This document shows positions 1-4,759 of a DNA stretch of 5,204 nucleotides, piece after piece. Origin of the DNA: Actinomycetota bacterium. Its GTDB lineage: Bacteria > Actinomycetota > Thermoleophilia > RBG-16-64-13. The stretch is taken from assembly GCA_003157225.1 (NCBI GenBank), contig PMIZ01000345.1, forward strand, positions 1 through 5,204. Direction: 5' to 3'. Position 1 is the first letter of the stretch; every line of letters starts with the position of its first letter. Under the pieces are notes generated by a model. It saw nothing but the letters and a program-made list of their open reading frames with translations, did not search any database and had not been told where the DNA came from. The position numbers were made by a program, and so were the translations under genes.

Positions 1-49
<49 letters not shown>

Positions 50-56
50 ACACGCG

Positions 57-73
57 AAAAAACCCCGCGCGGA
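57..73 (-). terminator. weak hairpin plus T6 tract in the tRNA-Tyr leader
   Basis: On the minus strand, CTCC and GGGG can pair around a GCGC loop (one pair is T-G), followed directly by six T residues (62-57). This looks like a minimal intrinsic terminator that would stop larA read-through before the tRNA. However, it lies downstream of the proposed tRNA promoter, so a strong terminator here would also block the tRNA. The stem is only four pairs, so it may be incidental. Confidence 0.2.
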
Positions 74-84
74 GGCGAACCAGC

Positions 85-113
85 ATGATACCCAAAGGGC
101 ATCGTACATTCAA
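85..113 (-). promoter_or_regulatory. sigma70-like promoter for tRNA-Tyr
   Basis: On the minus strand there is a -35 box TTGAAT (113-108; four of six consensus bases), a spacer of exactly 17 bases, and a -10 box TATCAT (90-85; five of six). Transcription would start near 78, giving a leader of about 30 bases before the mature tRNA 5' end at 49. The site lies between the larA stop codon and the tRNA and points at the tRNA, which fits a housekeeping tRNA transcribed separately from larA. This is a prediction from box match and spacing only. Confidence 0.6.
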
Positions 114-126
114 GAATGAAGGATTG

Positions 127-154
127 TCCCCGGCGCTATGCGCGCACCCGGGGA
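127..154 (-). repeat. hairpin spanning the larA stop codon
   Basis: TCCCCGG (127-133) and CCGGGGA (148-154) are perfect 7-bp inverted arms. The loop can itself form a small CGC/GCG stem (134-136 with 140-142). The hairpin covers the larA stop codon at 138-136. On the larA strand no T tract follows, so it is not a classical intrinsic terminator. It could protect the 3' end of the message or be incidental to the high GC content. Confidence 0.3.
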
Positions 155-1410
155 ACCGTGATACTGGCCTCTTTGAGAAAGAGCACCTGCGCCCCGGGGC
201 CCTGCTGCCTGAGCGCGGCGTCGACCGCGCTTTGTACGTCGGCGAACGGGGTCATGAACATGGCGCGCACGTCCTCATCTTTGAGAGAACTGACCGCCCA
301 GATCTGCGCGCGCTCGAGGATGGAGGCGATGCGGGTGGCCTGCTGCACCCCGAGCTTGTACTCCTCCAAGTCGGCCCGGGCAAGAGCGTCCGAGGGCGAT
401 TCCGCGGCGGCGAGCATGTCGAACAAGGTCTGGTTCTCTCCCAGTCCGAAAGGACACTCCGACACCACGATAAGCACTCCGCCGTCCTTCAAGGCGAGAG
501 CGCCGCTCTGGATGGCCTTGTTGGTCTGGTAGAAGTTGCAGTCCATAGGATGAGGCGCCACGGCAACAACAACCTCGTAGCGCCGGTCGATCTCGAGGAC
601 AAACTGGTTGTCGGCCACCGCGATGGCCCGGGCGAAGGTTTCGCCGAGAGCGCCGGCGGCAGCGAAGCCCACCCGGTGGTCTTTGTCCAGCACCAGTTGG
701 ATGGAGTAGACCTCCTTGCCGGCGATGCCCATCGCCATCTCCTCCTGGAGGTCCTCATGCACGGGGTTGCCCTTGAGCATCAGCAACTCAGAGCCGGGCT
801 GCATGGAGAACCTGTGGTTGGCCCAGACGGTCTGGTAGCCGGCCAGACCGGGGAACAACGACTTCCGTCCGCCGGTGTAGCCCGCGAAGTAGTGCGGCTC
901 GACGGAGTTGATCAGCAACACGCTTCGTGCTTCGGCCAGGAGCCGGTTGACCTCCACTTCGGTGCCGCGACTCGTCGTGCCAAGATGCGCGAGTTGGTCC
1001 TTCGCCTTGGCATCGTGGGAGAAGATGCGGCCGGCGTGGGCCCGCGCCAAATCCGAGCCGAAGATGTGCTCTATCTCGGTGGGCAACGCCACCCGGTGAG
1101 TGCCGGTGGCGATGGCGAAGGACAGGTGATTGCCTGACTTACCGAGCCACTTCTCCAATGCCGGGCGCAAGACGGAGAGCACATCCGCCGAGGGCGTGGG
1201 CCGGGTGGCATCGTTCACCACCACTAGGAGGGGTGGGGCAGCCTTGGCGAGGAATTCGGTGAAGCGAGCCCCGGGGCGCTCCAGAGCGGCCCGCAAGATC
1301 CCTTCCGGGTCCTCGGCTTTGCCCACGTTGGCGCCGAGCACACCCCCTACCCGCTCGGCCTCTACCTCCACCGGAGTCGTCCCGGTGCCCCAGGGCACAT
1401 CGATGCGCAT
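136..1410 (-). CDS. larA: LarA-family nickel-pincer racemase/epimerase homologue (DUF2088)
   Basis: This 424-aa protein matches the length and layout of LarA, the cytoplasmic lactate racemase that uses a nickel-pincer nucleotide (NPN) cofactor and works by hydride transfer at the alpha carbon of a hydroxy acid. Numbered from the ATG at 1410, the family signatures are NDATRPTP (66-73, D67 and R70), ATGTHR (H105), and EPHYFAGYTGGRKS (171-184) with H173 and K183. K183 aligns with the lysine that covalently holds the cofactor. WANHRF supplies H199, and YQTNKA supplies Q295 and K298. These correspond to L. plantarum LarA H108, H174, K184, H200, Q295 and K298. An AAGGAG at 1421-1416 stands five bases before this ATG. 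A GTG at 1416 would add two residues but overlaps that site, so the ATG is preferred. LarA homologues act on many 2-hydroxy acids, so the substrate is not settled. The cofactor-making genes larB, larC and larE are not in the window. The gene stands alone between the tRNA and a divergent gene. Confidence 0.9.
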   Translation of the reverse strand: MRIDVPWGTGTTPVEVEAERVGGVLGANVGKAEDPEGILRAALERPGARFTEFLAKAAPPLLVVVNDATRPTPSADVLSVLRPALEKWLGKSGNHLSFAIATGTHRVALPTEIEHIFGSDLARAHAGRIFSHDAKAKDQLAHLGTTSRGTEVEVNRLLAEARSVLLINSVEPHYFAGYTGGRKSLFPGLAGYQTVWANHRFSMQPGSELLMLKGNPVHEDLQEEMAMGIAGKEVYSIQLVLDKDHRVGFAAAGALGETFARAIAVADNQFVLEIDRRYEVVVAVAPHPMDCNFYQTNKAIQSGALALKDGGVLIVVSECPFGLGENQTLFDMLAAAESPSDALARADLEEYKLGVQQATRIASILERAQIWAVSSLKDEDVRAMFMTPFADVQSAVDAALRQQGPGAQVLFLKEASITVPRVRA

Positions 1411-1415
1411 GTCCA

Positions 1416-1421
1416 CTCCTT
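1416..1421 (-). promoter_or_regulatory. ribosome binding site of the larA homologue
   Basis: AAGGAG on the minus strand, five bases before the ATG at 1410-1408. It decides the start: the in-frame GTG at 1416-1414 overlaps the last base of this site and would have no spacing at all. Confidence 0.75.
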
Positions 1422-1454
1422 GTCCGGCCGCTCCGGCGCGGCGCGTAGTTTCCT

Positions 1455-1484
1455 AGCCTAGCGAAGAGCCCCGCGCCGCGGCAA
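1455..1484 (-). promoter_or_regulatory. candidate promoter of the larA homologue
   Basis: On the minus strand, TTGCCG (1484-1479) is followed after 18 bases by TAGGCT (1460-1455). The pair resembles the TTGAC-18-TAGGAT type used by housekeeping sigma factors in high-GC bacteria. Transcription would begin near 1447, leaving a leader of about 37 bases that contains the clear ribosome binding site. Match to consensus is moderate and no operator is evident. Confidence 0.4.
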
Positions 1485-1584
1485 GGCGACTGGCGCCGCG
1501 CCGGAGCCGAGGGCGACCCGCCGCTGCGGCACAGTCCACGAGACTGGGTCCGCGGGGATACGGCTCCGGAGATACGTTTTCGGG

Positions 1585-1590
1585 TAGAAT
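1585..1590 (+). promoter_or_regulatory. candidate -10 box of the B3/4 gene
   Basis: TAGAAT matches five of six bases of the -10 consensus and follows the only T-rich stretch (GTTTT, 1576-1580) in this divergent region. No recognisable -35 box stands 16-18 bases upstream, so the promoter may be activator-dependent or the call may be wrong. A start near 1597 would leave a leader of about 47 bases. Confidence 0.35.
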
Positions 1591-1593
1591 CGC

Positions 1594-1617
1594 CGGTACG
1601 GGAGACTCCCGCCACCG
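1594..1617 (+). promoter_or_regulatory. leader hairpin before the B3/4 gene
   Basis: CGGT (1594-1597) pairs with ACCG (1614-1617), and CGGGA (1599-1603) pairs with TCCCG (1607-1611) around a GAC loop, with a small internal bulge between the two stems. It begins near the predicted transcription start and ends ten bases before the ribosome binding site, so it could be a 5' stability hairpin or an operator with dyad symmetry. There is no direct evidence for either role. Confidence 0.3.
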
Positions 1618-1626
1618 AATCCGAGC

Positions 1627-1632
1627 AGGGGG
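1627..1632 (+). promoter_or_regulatory. ribosome binding site of the B3/4 gene
   Basis: AGGGGG lies 11 bases before the ATG at 1644 and only two before the in-frame GTG at 1635. The spacing is long for the ATG but unworkable for the GTG, so the ATG is favoured. A weaker GAG at 1623-1625 could serve the GTG. Confidence 0.45.
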
Positions 1633-1643
1633 CAGTGACCGCC

Positions 1644-2360
1644 ATGCAGTACTTCGACTACAGCATCTCGCCCGACATCTTCGCGCGCTTCCCCGGCTAC
1701 GTGCGAGGCGTCGTGATCGCCCACGAAGTCAAGAACGGGCCTTCCTCGGCCGACCTGGTGCAGATGCTGCGTGAGGCCGAGGCCTCGGTACGCGCCCGGG
1801 TGAGCCTGGAGCAGATCGCAGAGGAGCCGCGGATCAAGTCGTGGCGAGAGGCGTATCGCGCCTTCGGGGCCAAGCCGGCCGACTTCCGGTCGTCGGTGGA
1901 AGCCATGGCCCGCCGGGCATTGCGCGGGGACGAGTTGCCGTCCATCAACGCGCTCGTCGACATAGGCAACGTCATGTCCCTCCGTCGTCTGCTGCCCGCG
2001 GGGGGCCACGCCATCGACCTACTGAACGGCGATATCGAGCTCCGCTTCGCTACCGGCGACGAGGACTTCGTGGCCTTCGGCTCGGACGAACTCGAACATC
2101 CCCTGCCGGGGGAAGTGGTCTTCGTCGAAGGCAAGACCGTGCTGACCCGCCGCTGGACCTGGCGGCAGGGCAACCACACCCTGACCTTGCCCGAGACCAC
2201 CGCCATCGAGTTCAACGTAGACGGCCTGCCGCCGGTGACACGTGCCGAGGTGGAGGAAGCGTCCGCAGAAGTGGCGGAATTGATCCAGCGCTTCTGTGGC
2301 GGCACCTGCCGCGTCGACTACCTGAGCGCTGAGAACCCGCGGATCTACCTGGCGCCGTAG
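1644..2360 (+). CDS. free-standing B3/4 domain protein (PheRS-beta editing-domain-like)
   Basis: This 238-aa protein is a stand-alone version of the B3/4 domain (COG3382 type) found inside the beta subunit of bacterial phenylalanyl-tRNA synthetase, where it hydrolyses mis-made Tyr-tRNA(Phe). Conserved family features are visible: the WREAYRAFG segment (67-75), KPADFRSS with a following glutamate (77-86), LPSIN (98-102), LVDIGN (104-109) as the core signature, a strand-rich middle section with EGK (162-164), and a WTWRQG/T-rich segment (171-187). A helical C-terminal end follows. There is no aminoacylation domain, signal peptide or membrane segment, so it is probably a soluble cytoplasmic protein. 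By analogy it may bind or deacylate a mischarged tRNA or a related aminoacyl compound, but the function of solo members is not established from this sequence. A GTG at 1635 would give 241 aa. It is a single-gene unit, divergent from larA and convergent with the thiolase operon. Confidence 0.82.
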   Translation: MQYFDYSISPDIFARFPGYVRGVVIAHEVKNGPSSADLVQMLREAEASVRARVSLEQIAEEPRIKSWREAYRAFGAKPADFRSSVEAMARRALRGDELPSINALVDIGNVMSLRRLLPAGGHAIDLLNGDIELRFATGDEDFVAFGSDELEHPLPGEVVFVEGKTVLTRRWTWRQGNHTLTLPETTAIEFNVDGLPPVTRAEVEEASAEVAELIQRFCGGTCRVDYLSAENPRIYLAP

Positions 2361-2367
2361 ACCTTGC

Positions 2368-2400
2368 GGGCGCTGCGCAGCCGTGGCCGGCGAAGCGCCC
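2368..2400 (+). terminator. hairpin just after the B3/4 stop codon
   Basis: GGGCGCT (2368-2374) and AGCGCCC (2394-2400) are perfect 7-bp arms around a 19-base loop, starting seven bases after the stop codon. No T tract follows, so if it terminates transcription it would be a U-less or Rho-assisted site. It could equally be an mRNA 3' end protector. Confidence 0.3.
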
Positions 2401-2427
2401 GACACAGCGAGACGAGAAGGAAGCCCC

Positions 2428-2444
2428 GGGCGCCGCAGGCGCCC
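2428..2444. repeat. perfect 7-bp hairpin with 3-base loop
   Basis: GGGCGCC (2428-2434), loop GCA, GGCGCCC (2438-2444). This is a very stable compact hairpin in the convergent intergenic region. It is followed on the plus strand by CCCTATTC, not a T run. A second compact stem follows at 2461-2473 region (CTGCG 2460-2464 with CGCAG 2469-2473). Together they could form a bidirectional structural barrier between the converging units. Confidence 0.4.
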
Positions 2445-2510
2445 CCCTATTCAAGGCCGCTGCGGAGCCGCAGGCCCACCGTCAGTGGGGTGGCACCAAG
2501 GAGGCGCGCA

Positions 2511-2534
2511 GGCCCCTCTCATGCAGCAGGGGCC
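2511..2534. repeat. 7-bp inverted repeat
   Basis: GGCCCCT (2511-2517) and AGGGGCC (2528-2534) are perfect arms around a 10-base loop. The right arm abuts the left arm of the long inverted repeat that follows and shares its first base, so the two stems could stack or compete. Confidence 0.45.
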
Positions 2535-2608
2535 AGGGGGCGCGGGGTCCGTCGGAGCGTTTGAGCGAACCCTTGCGACCAAAGCGGAGACGGACCCCAC
2601 GCCCCCTG
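2534..2608. repeat. long inverted repeat, 20-bp arms
   Basis: The arms at 2534-2553 and 2589-2608 are complementary at 19 of 20 positions, enclosing a 35-base loop (2554-2588). The single exception is C2543 against A2599. In RNA copied from the minus strand this pair becomes G-U, so that strand gives an unbroken 20-bp stem. The loop carries a GAGCG-TTT-GAGCG direct repeat (2556-2567). No T tract flanks either side and no open reading frame uses it. It could be a transcription barrier, a palindromic intergenic repeat of REP or miniature-element type, or a structured RNA. No duplicated target site is evident. Confidence 0.65.
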
Positions 2609-2630
2609 CCACTTGATGCGTACCATTAGA

Positions 2631-2692
2631 AGAAGCCTGTGCGCCGCCTTGGTCACTATCACTAGCTAGTGAGCGGCGGCCCCGCGGCTTCT
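2631..2692 (-). terminator. nested stem-loop ending the thiolase operon
   Basis: Three stems nest one inside the other: AGAAGCC (2631-2637) with GGCTTCT (2686-2692), then GCCGCC (2643-2648) with GGCGGC (2675-2680). The interior loop between them is symmetric, five bases on each side. At the tip, TCACTAGCTAGTGA (2659-2672) is a perfect 14-base palindrome, and CACTA at 2654-2658 offers an alternative partner. The structure begins at the thiolase stop codon (2694-2692). On the minus strand the outer stem runs into TTCTTCTAAT, a modest T-rich tail. Position and tail suggest an intrinsic-like terminator for the BKACE-SDR-thiolase transcript. Confidence 0.5.
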
Positions 2693-3888
2693 CAGCTGAC
2701 GGCCTCCACCACTGTGGCGATGCCCTGGCCCCCTGCGATGCAAAGGGTGGCGAGGCCGTAGCGAGTGCCCCGCTTCTTCATCTCATGCAGCAATGTCGTG
2801 AAGATGCGGGCGCCGGAGCAGCCCAGCGGGTGCCCGAGCGCCACCGCCCCTCCGTTCGGGTTGATGTCGGCCATACGGTCCTCGATTCCGAGGTTCTTGA
2901 TCACCGAAAGGGCCTGCGCCGCAAAGGCCTCGTTCAGCTCGATCAGCCCGATGTCGTCCAACGTGAGACCCGCCCGCTGGAGCGCTTTGCGCGAGGCCGG
3001 CGCCGGGCCGATCCCCATGATCTCCGGCGGCACTCCCGCCACGGCCATGCCTCTGATGACCACAATCGGCTTGATGCCGCGGCGGCTGGCCTCTTTGGCC
3101 GACATGACCACCGTGCAGGCCGCCCCGTCGTTGCGGCCGGAAGAGTTGCCAGCCGTAACGGTGCCACCTTGTTTGAATACCGCCGGCAGCGAAGCCAGGC
3201 CTTCCAGCGTGCTCTTGCGCGGATGCTCGTCGGTGTCGAAGAACACCGATGCCTTCTTCTGCTTGATCTCGACCGGGACAATCTCGTTCTTGAAGCGTCC
3301 GGATTCGATGGCCGCAAAGGCCCGGTTCTGGCTCTGCAGAGAGAACTCGTCCTGCGCCTCGCGGCTGATGCCGTATTTCTTCGCCAGGTTCTCGGCGGTG
3401 AGGCCCATCGTCAGGTTGCCGTAGACCTCGTAGGGTTGCGAACGAGGCTGGCTCTCGGTGTTGGAATCCACCAGCACAGCGTTGCCGGCGCCATAGCCGT
3501 AACGGGCGCCCCGCAGATAGTAGGGGGCCTTGCTCATGTTCTCCACCCCGCCGGCCACGACGATGTCGGCCTCGCCGATCATGATGCTGGCAACGGCGTT
3601 GTGGATGGCCTGCAGGCCCGAGCCGCACTGGCGCATAACGGTATAGGCCGGCACCTCGATAGGAAGACCAGCCTTGAGCGAGGCCACGCGCGCCAGGTTG
3701 GCGGCGTCGGCGCTCTGCTTGGCCTGACCGATGATCACCTCGTCGATACATGCCGGTTCGAGGCTGGCACGCGAGATGGCCGCTTGGATGACGACTTTGG
3801 TCAGGTCCTCAGGCTGGACGTCCTTGAGGGACCCGCCGATCCTTCCGACAGCGGTTCGCACCGCCGAGACGATGACTGCTTCATTCAT
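2692..3888 (-). CDS. acetyl-CoA C-acetyltransferase (thiolase)
   Basis: This 398-aa protein has the full length and all active-site motifs of a type II, AtoB/PhaA-like thiolase. Such enzymes cleave acetoacetyl-CoA with CoA to two acetyl-CoA, or run the reverse condensation, in the cytoplasm. The nucleophilic cysteine is C88 in VMRQCGSGLQAIHNA. GGVENMSKAPYYL (113-125), GNSSGRNDGAA (247-257), and NEAFA (319-323) follow. GHPLGCSGAR has the catalytic H353, and the C-terminal CIAGGQG has the acid/base C383. The usual CxGGGxG motif has an alanine at the first glycine here, a tolerated variant. The N-terminal EAVIVSAVRTAVGR is typical. The ATG at 3888 is the only sensible start. Its ribosome binding site is weak (GGAAG, 11 bases away), so translation may depend on the upstream genes. 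It is the last gene of a probable BKACE-SDR-thiolase operon, 74 bp after the SDR stop. A longer-chain 3-ketoacyl-CoA substrate cannot be excluded. Confidence 0.93.
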   Translation of the reverse strand: MNEAVIVSAVRTAVGRIGGSLKDVQPEDLTKVVIQAAISRASLEPACIDEVIIGQAKQSADAANLARVASLKAGLPIEVPAYTVMRQCGSGLQAIHNAVASIMIGEADIVVAGGVENMSKAPYYLRGARYGYGAGNAVLVDSNTESQPRSQPYEVYGNLTMGLTAENLAKKYGISREAQDEFSLQSQNRAFAAIESGRFKNEIVPVEIKQKKASVFFDTDEHPRKSTLEGLASLPAVFKQGGTVTAGNSSGRNDGAACTVVMSAKEASRRGIKPIVVIRGMAVAGVPPEIMGIGPAPASRKALQRAGLTLDDIGLIELNEAFAAQALSVIKNLGIEDRMADINPNGGAVALGHPLGCSGARIFTTLLHEMKKRGTRYGLATLCIAGGQGIATVVEAVS

Positions 3889-3936
3889 TGGTTATCCCGC
3901 TTCCGACTATCAACAAGTCTTCCACCTCAGACGACT

Positions 3937-3968
3937 TTCCCGCTCTGGACAGATTCCCGGCTCTAGAC
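3937..3968. repeat. imperfect direct repeat at the SDR/thiolase junction
   Basis: TTCCCGCTCTGGAC (3937-3950) recurs as TTCCCGGCTCTAGAC from 3954, with one inserted G and one substitution. It covers the SDR stop codon and the start of the 74-bp gap. Two short copies could be a small tandem duplication that lengthened the spacer, or chance in GC-rich DNA. No function is claimed. Confidence 0.3.
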
Positions 3969-4736
3969 GAACGACGACATCCCGCCATCCGGATACAAGA
4001 TCGTCCCGGTGACGAAATCAGAAGCCGGCGAGGCGAGAAAGACGACCGGCCCTATGAGATCCGCCACTGTGCCCATCCGGCCCATGGGGACGTTGAGCAA
4101 CATGCGCTCGTAGCGCGACGCTTCGTTCTTGATCCGCTCAGCGGTCATCGGAGTGATGGTGATGATCGGCGCGATGGCGTTGACCAGCACGTTCTTCGGG
4201 GCCAACTCGCAGGCCAACTGCTTGGTGAGCATGTTGACCGCGCCCTTGCTGGCGCAGTACGCGAGGTTGCCGCCGGTGGCGCCTCTGGCCCCGCGGATCG
4301 AGGAGAGGTTGATGATCTTGCCACCGCCCCGCTCGGCCATGTGCGCCGCGTAGTGCTTGCAGCTCATCATGACGCCACGGATGTTGACGGCGAAAAGCTT
4401 GTCCCATTCGTCCATGGGGAACTCGGTCGCCGGAGCCTTGGCGTTGTAGCCCAAGGCGTTGACGAGGATGTCGACCCGGCCCATATCGGAAACGGTCTTG
4501 GCGACCAGTTCCTGGACGCTGGCCTCCTGCGTGCAGTCGACGATGTAGGTCTTGACCGTCGCGCCGGTGGCCTTTGCGATCTCGGCGGAGACCCGCTCGA
4601 GACTGGCCGGATTCACATCGGCGATGGCTACCTGCGCACCGTAGCGCGCGAGCCCTTCCGCCAGCCCCTGGCCAAGGCCCCCGGCCCCGCCCACGACGAC
4701 GGCGTTCTTGCCTTTGAGTGAAAACAGATCATCCAT
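3963..4736 (-). CDS. short-chain dehydrogenase/reductase (SDR), FabG-like
   Basis: This 257-aa protein is a classical SDR oxidoreductase with one Rossmann fold. The nucleotide-binding glycines are in VGGAGGLGQG (G16, G20, G22). An aspartate at the end of the second strand (D40 in IADVN) favours NAD(H) over NADP(H). D67 lies near the adenine site and NALG (93-96) replaces the usual NNAG. The catalytic set is N118, S146 (INLSSIRG), Y160 and K164 (YCASK), and a C-terminal PDGG (249-252) is present. No signal peptide or membrane helix is seen. The ATG at 4736 is chosen because AAGGAGG stands seven bases upstream. The frame stays open to about 5159, but that extension overlaps the BKACE gene in another frame. 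The gene sits 23 bp after BKACE and 74 bp before the thiolase, so it probably makes or uses a beta-keto acid. The hydroxy substrate is unknown. Confidence 0.92.
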   Translation of the reverse strand: MDDLFSLKGKNAVVVGGAGGLGQGLAEGLARYGAQVAIADVNPASLERVSAEIAKATGATVKTYIVDCTQEASVQELVAKTVSDMGRVDILVNALGYNAKAPATEFPMDEWDKLFAVNIRGVMMSCKHYAAHMAERGGGKIINLSSIRGARGATGGNLAYCASKGAVNMLTKQLACELAPKNVLVNAIAPIITITPMTAERIKNEASRYERMLLNVPMGRMGTVADLIGPVVFLASPASDFVTGTILYPDGGMSSFV

Positions 4737-4743
4737 GATCCGG

Positions 4744-4750
4744 CCTCCTT
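4744..4750 (-). promoter_or_regulatory. strong ribosome binding site of the SDR gene
   Basis: AAGGAGG on the minus strand, seven bases before the ATG at 4736-4734. It fixes the SDR start and rules out the longer in-frame extension that would run into the BKACE gene. Confidence 0.85.
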
Positions 4751-4759
4751 CGTCGTCGA

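Larger units (their letters stand above)
2361..2691. other. 331-bp convergent intergenic region, hairpin-rich, no credible gene
   Basis: Two transcription units meet here tail to tail. Short open frames on both strands translate to arginine/alanine/proline/glycine-rich low-complexity peptides with no recognisable motif and no ribosome binding site, so they are attributed to base composition. The DNA holds at least five inverted repeats, annotated separately. Most are GC-only stems without a T tract. I see no tRNA, insertion sequence ends or promoter of convincing quality. Confidence 0.6.

Noticed and set aside
2428..2608. CRISPR-like repetition among the intergenic hairpins.
   Set aside because: The stems differ in sequence and size and there is no regular repeat-spacer spacing.
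2364..2616. Small open frames in the convergent intergenic region as possible small proteins.
   Set aside because: They are arginine/proline/glycine-rich, lack ribosome binding sites, and run through inverted repeats. Composition explains them.
2785..3966. Long plus-strand open frame opposite the thiolase (393 codons).
   Set aside because: The minus strand encodes a complete thiolase with all catalytic motifs. The antisense translation shows no family signature and no ribosome binding site.
3888..4721. Plus-strand open frame opposite the SDR (277 codons).
   Set aside because: It is a shadow of the SDR gene. The product is rich in D, R, G and V with no domain pattern.
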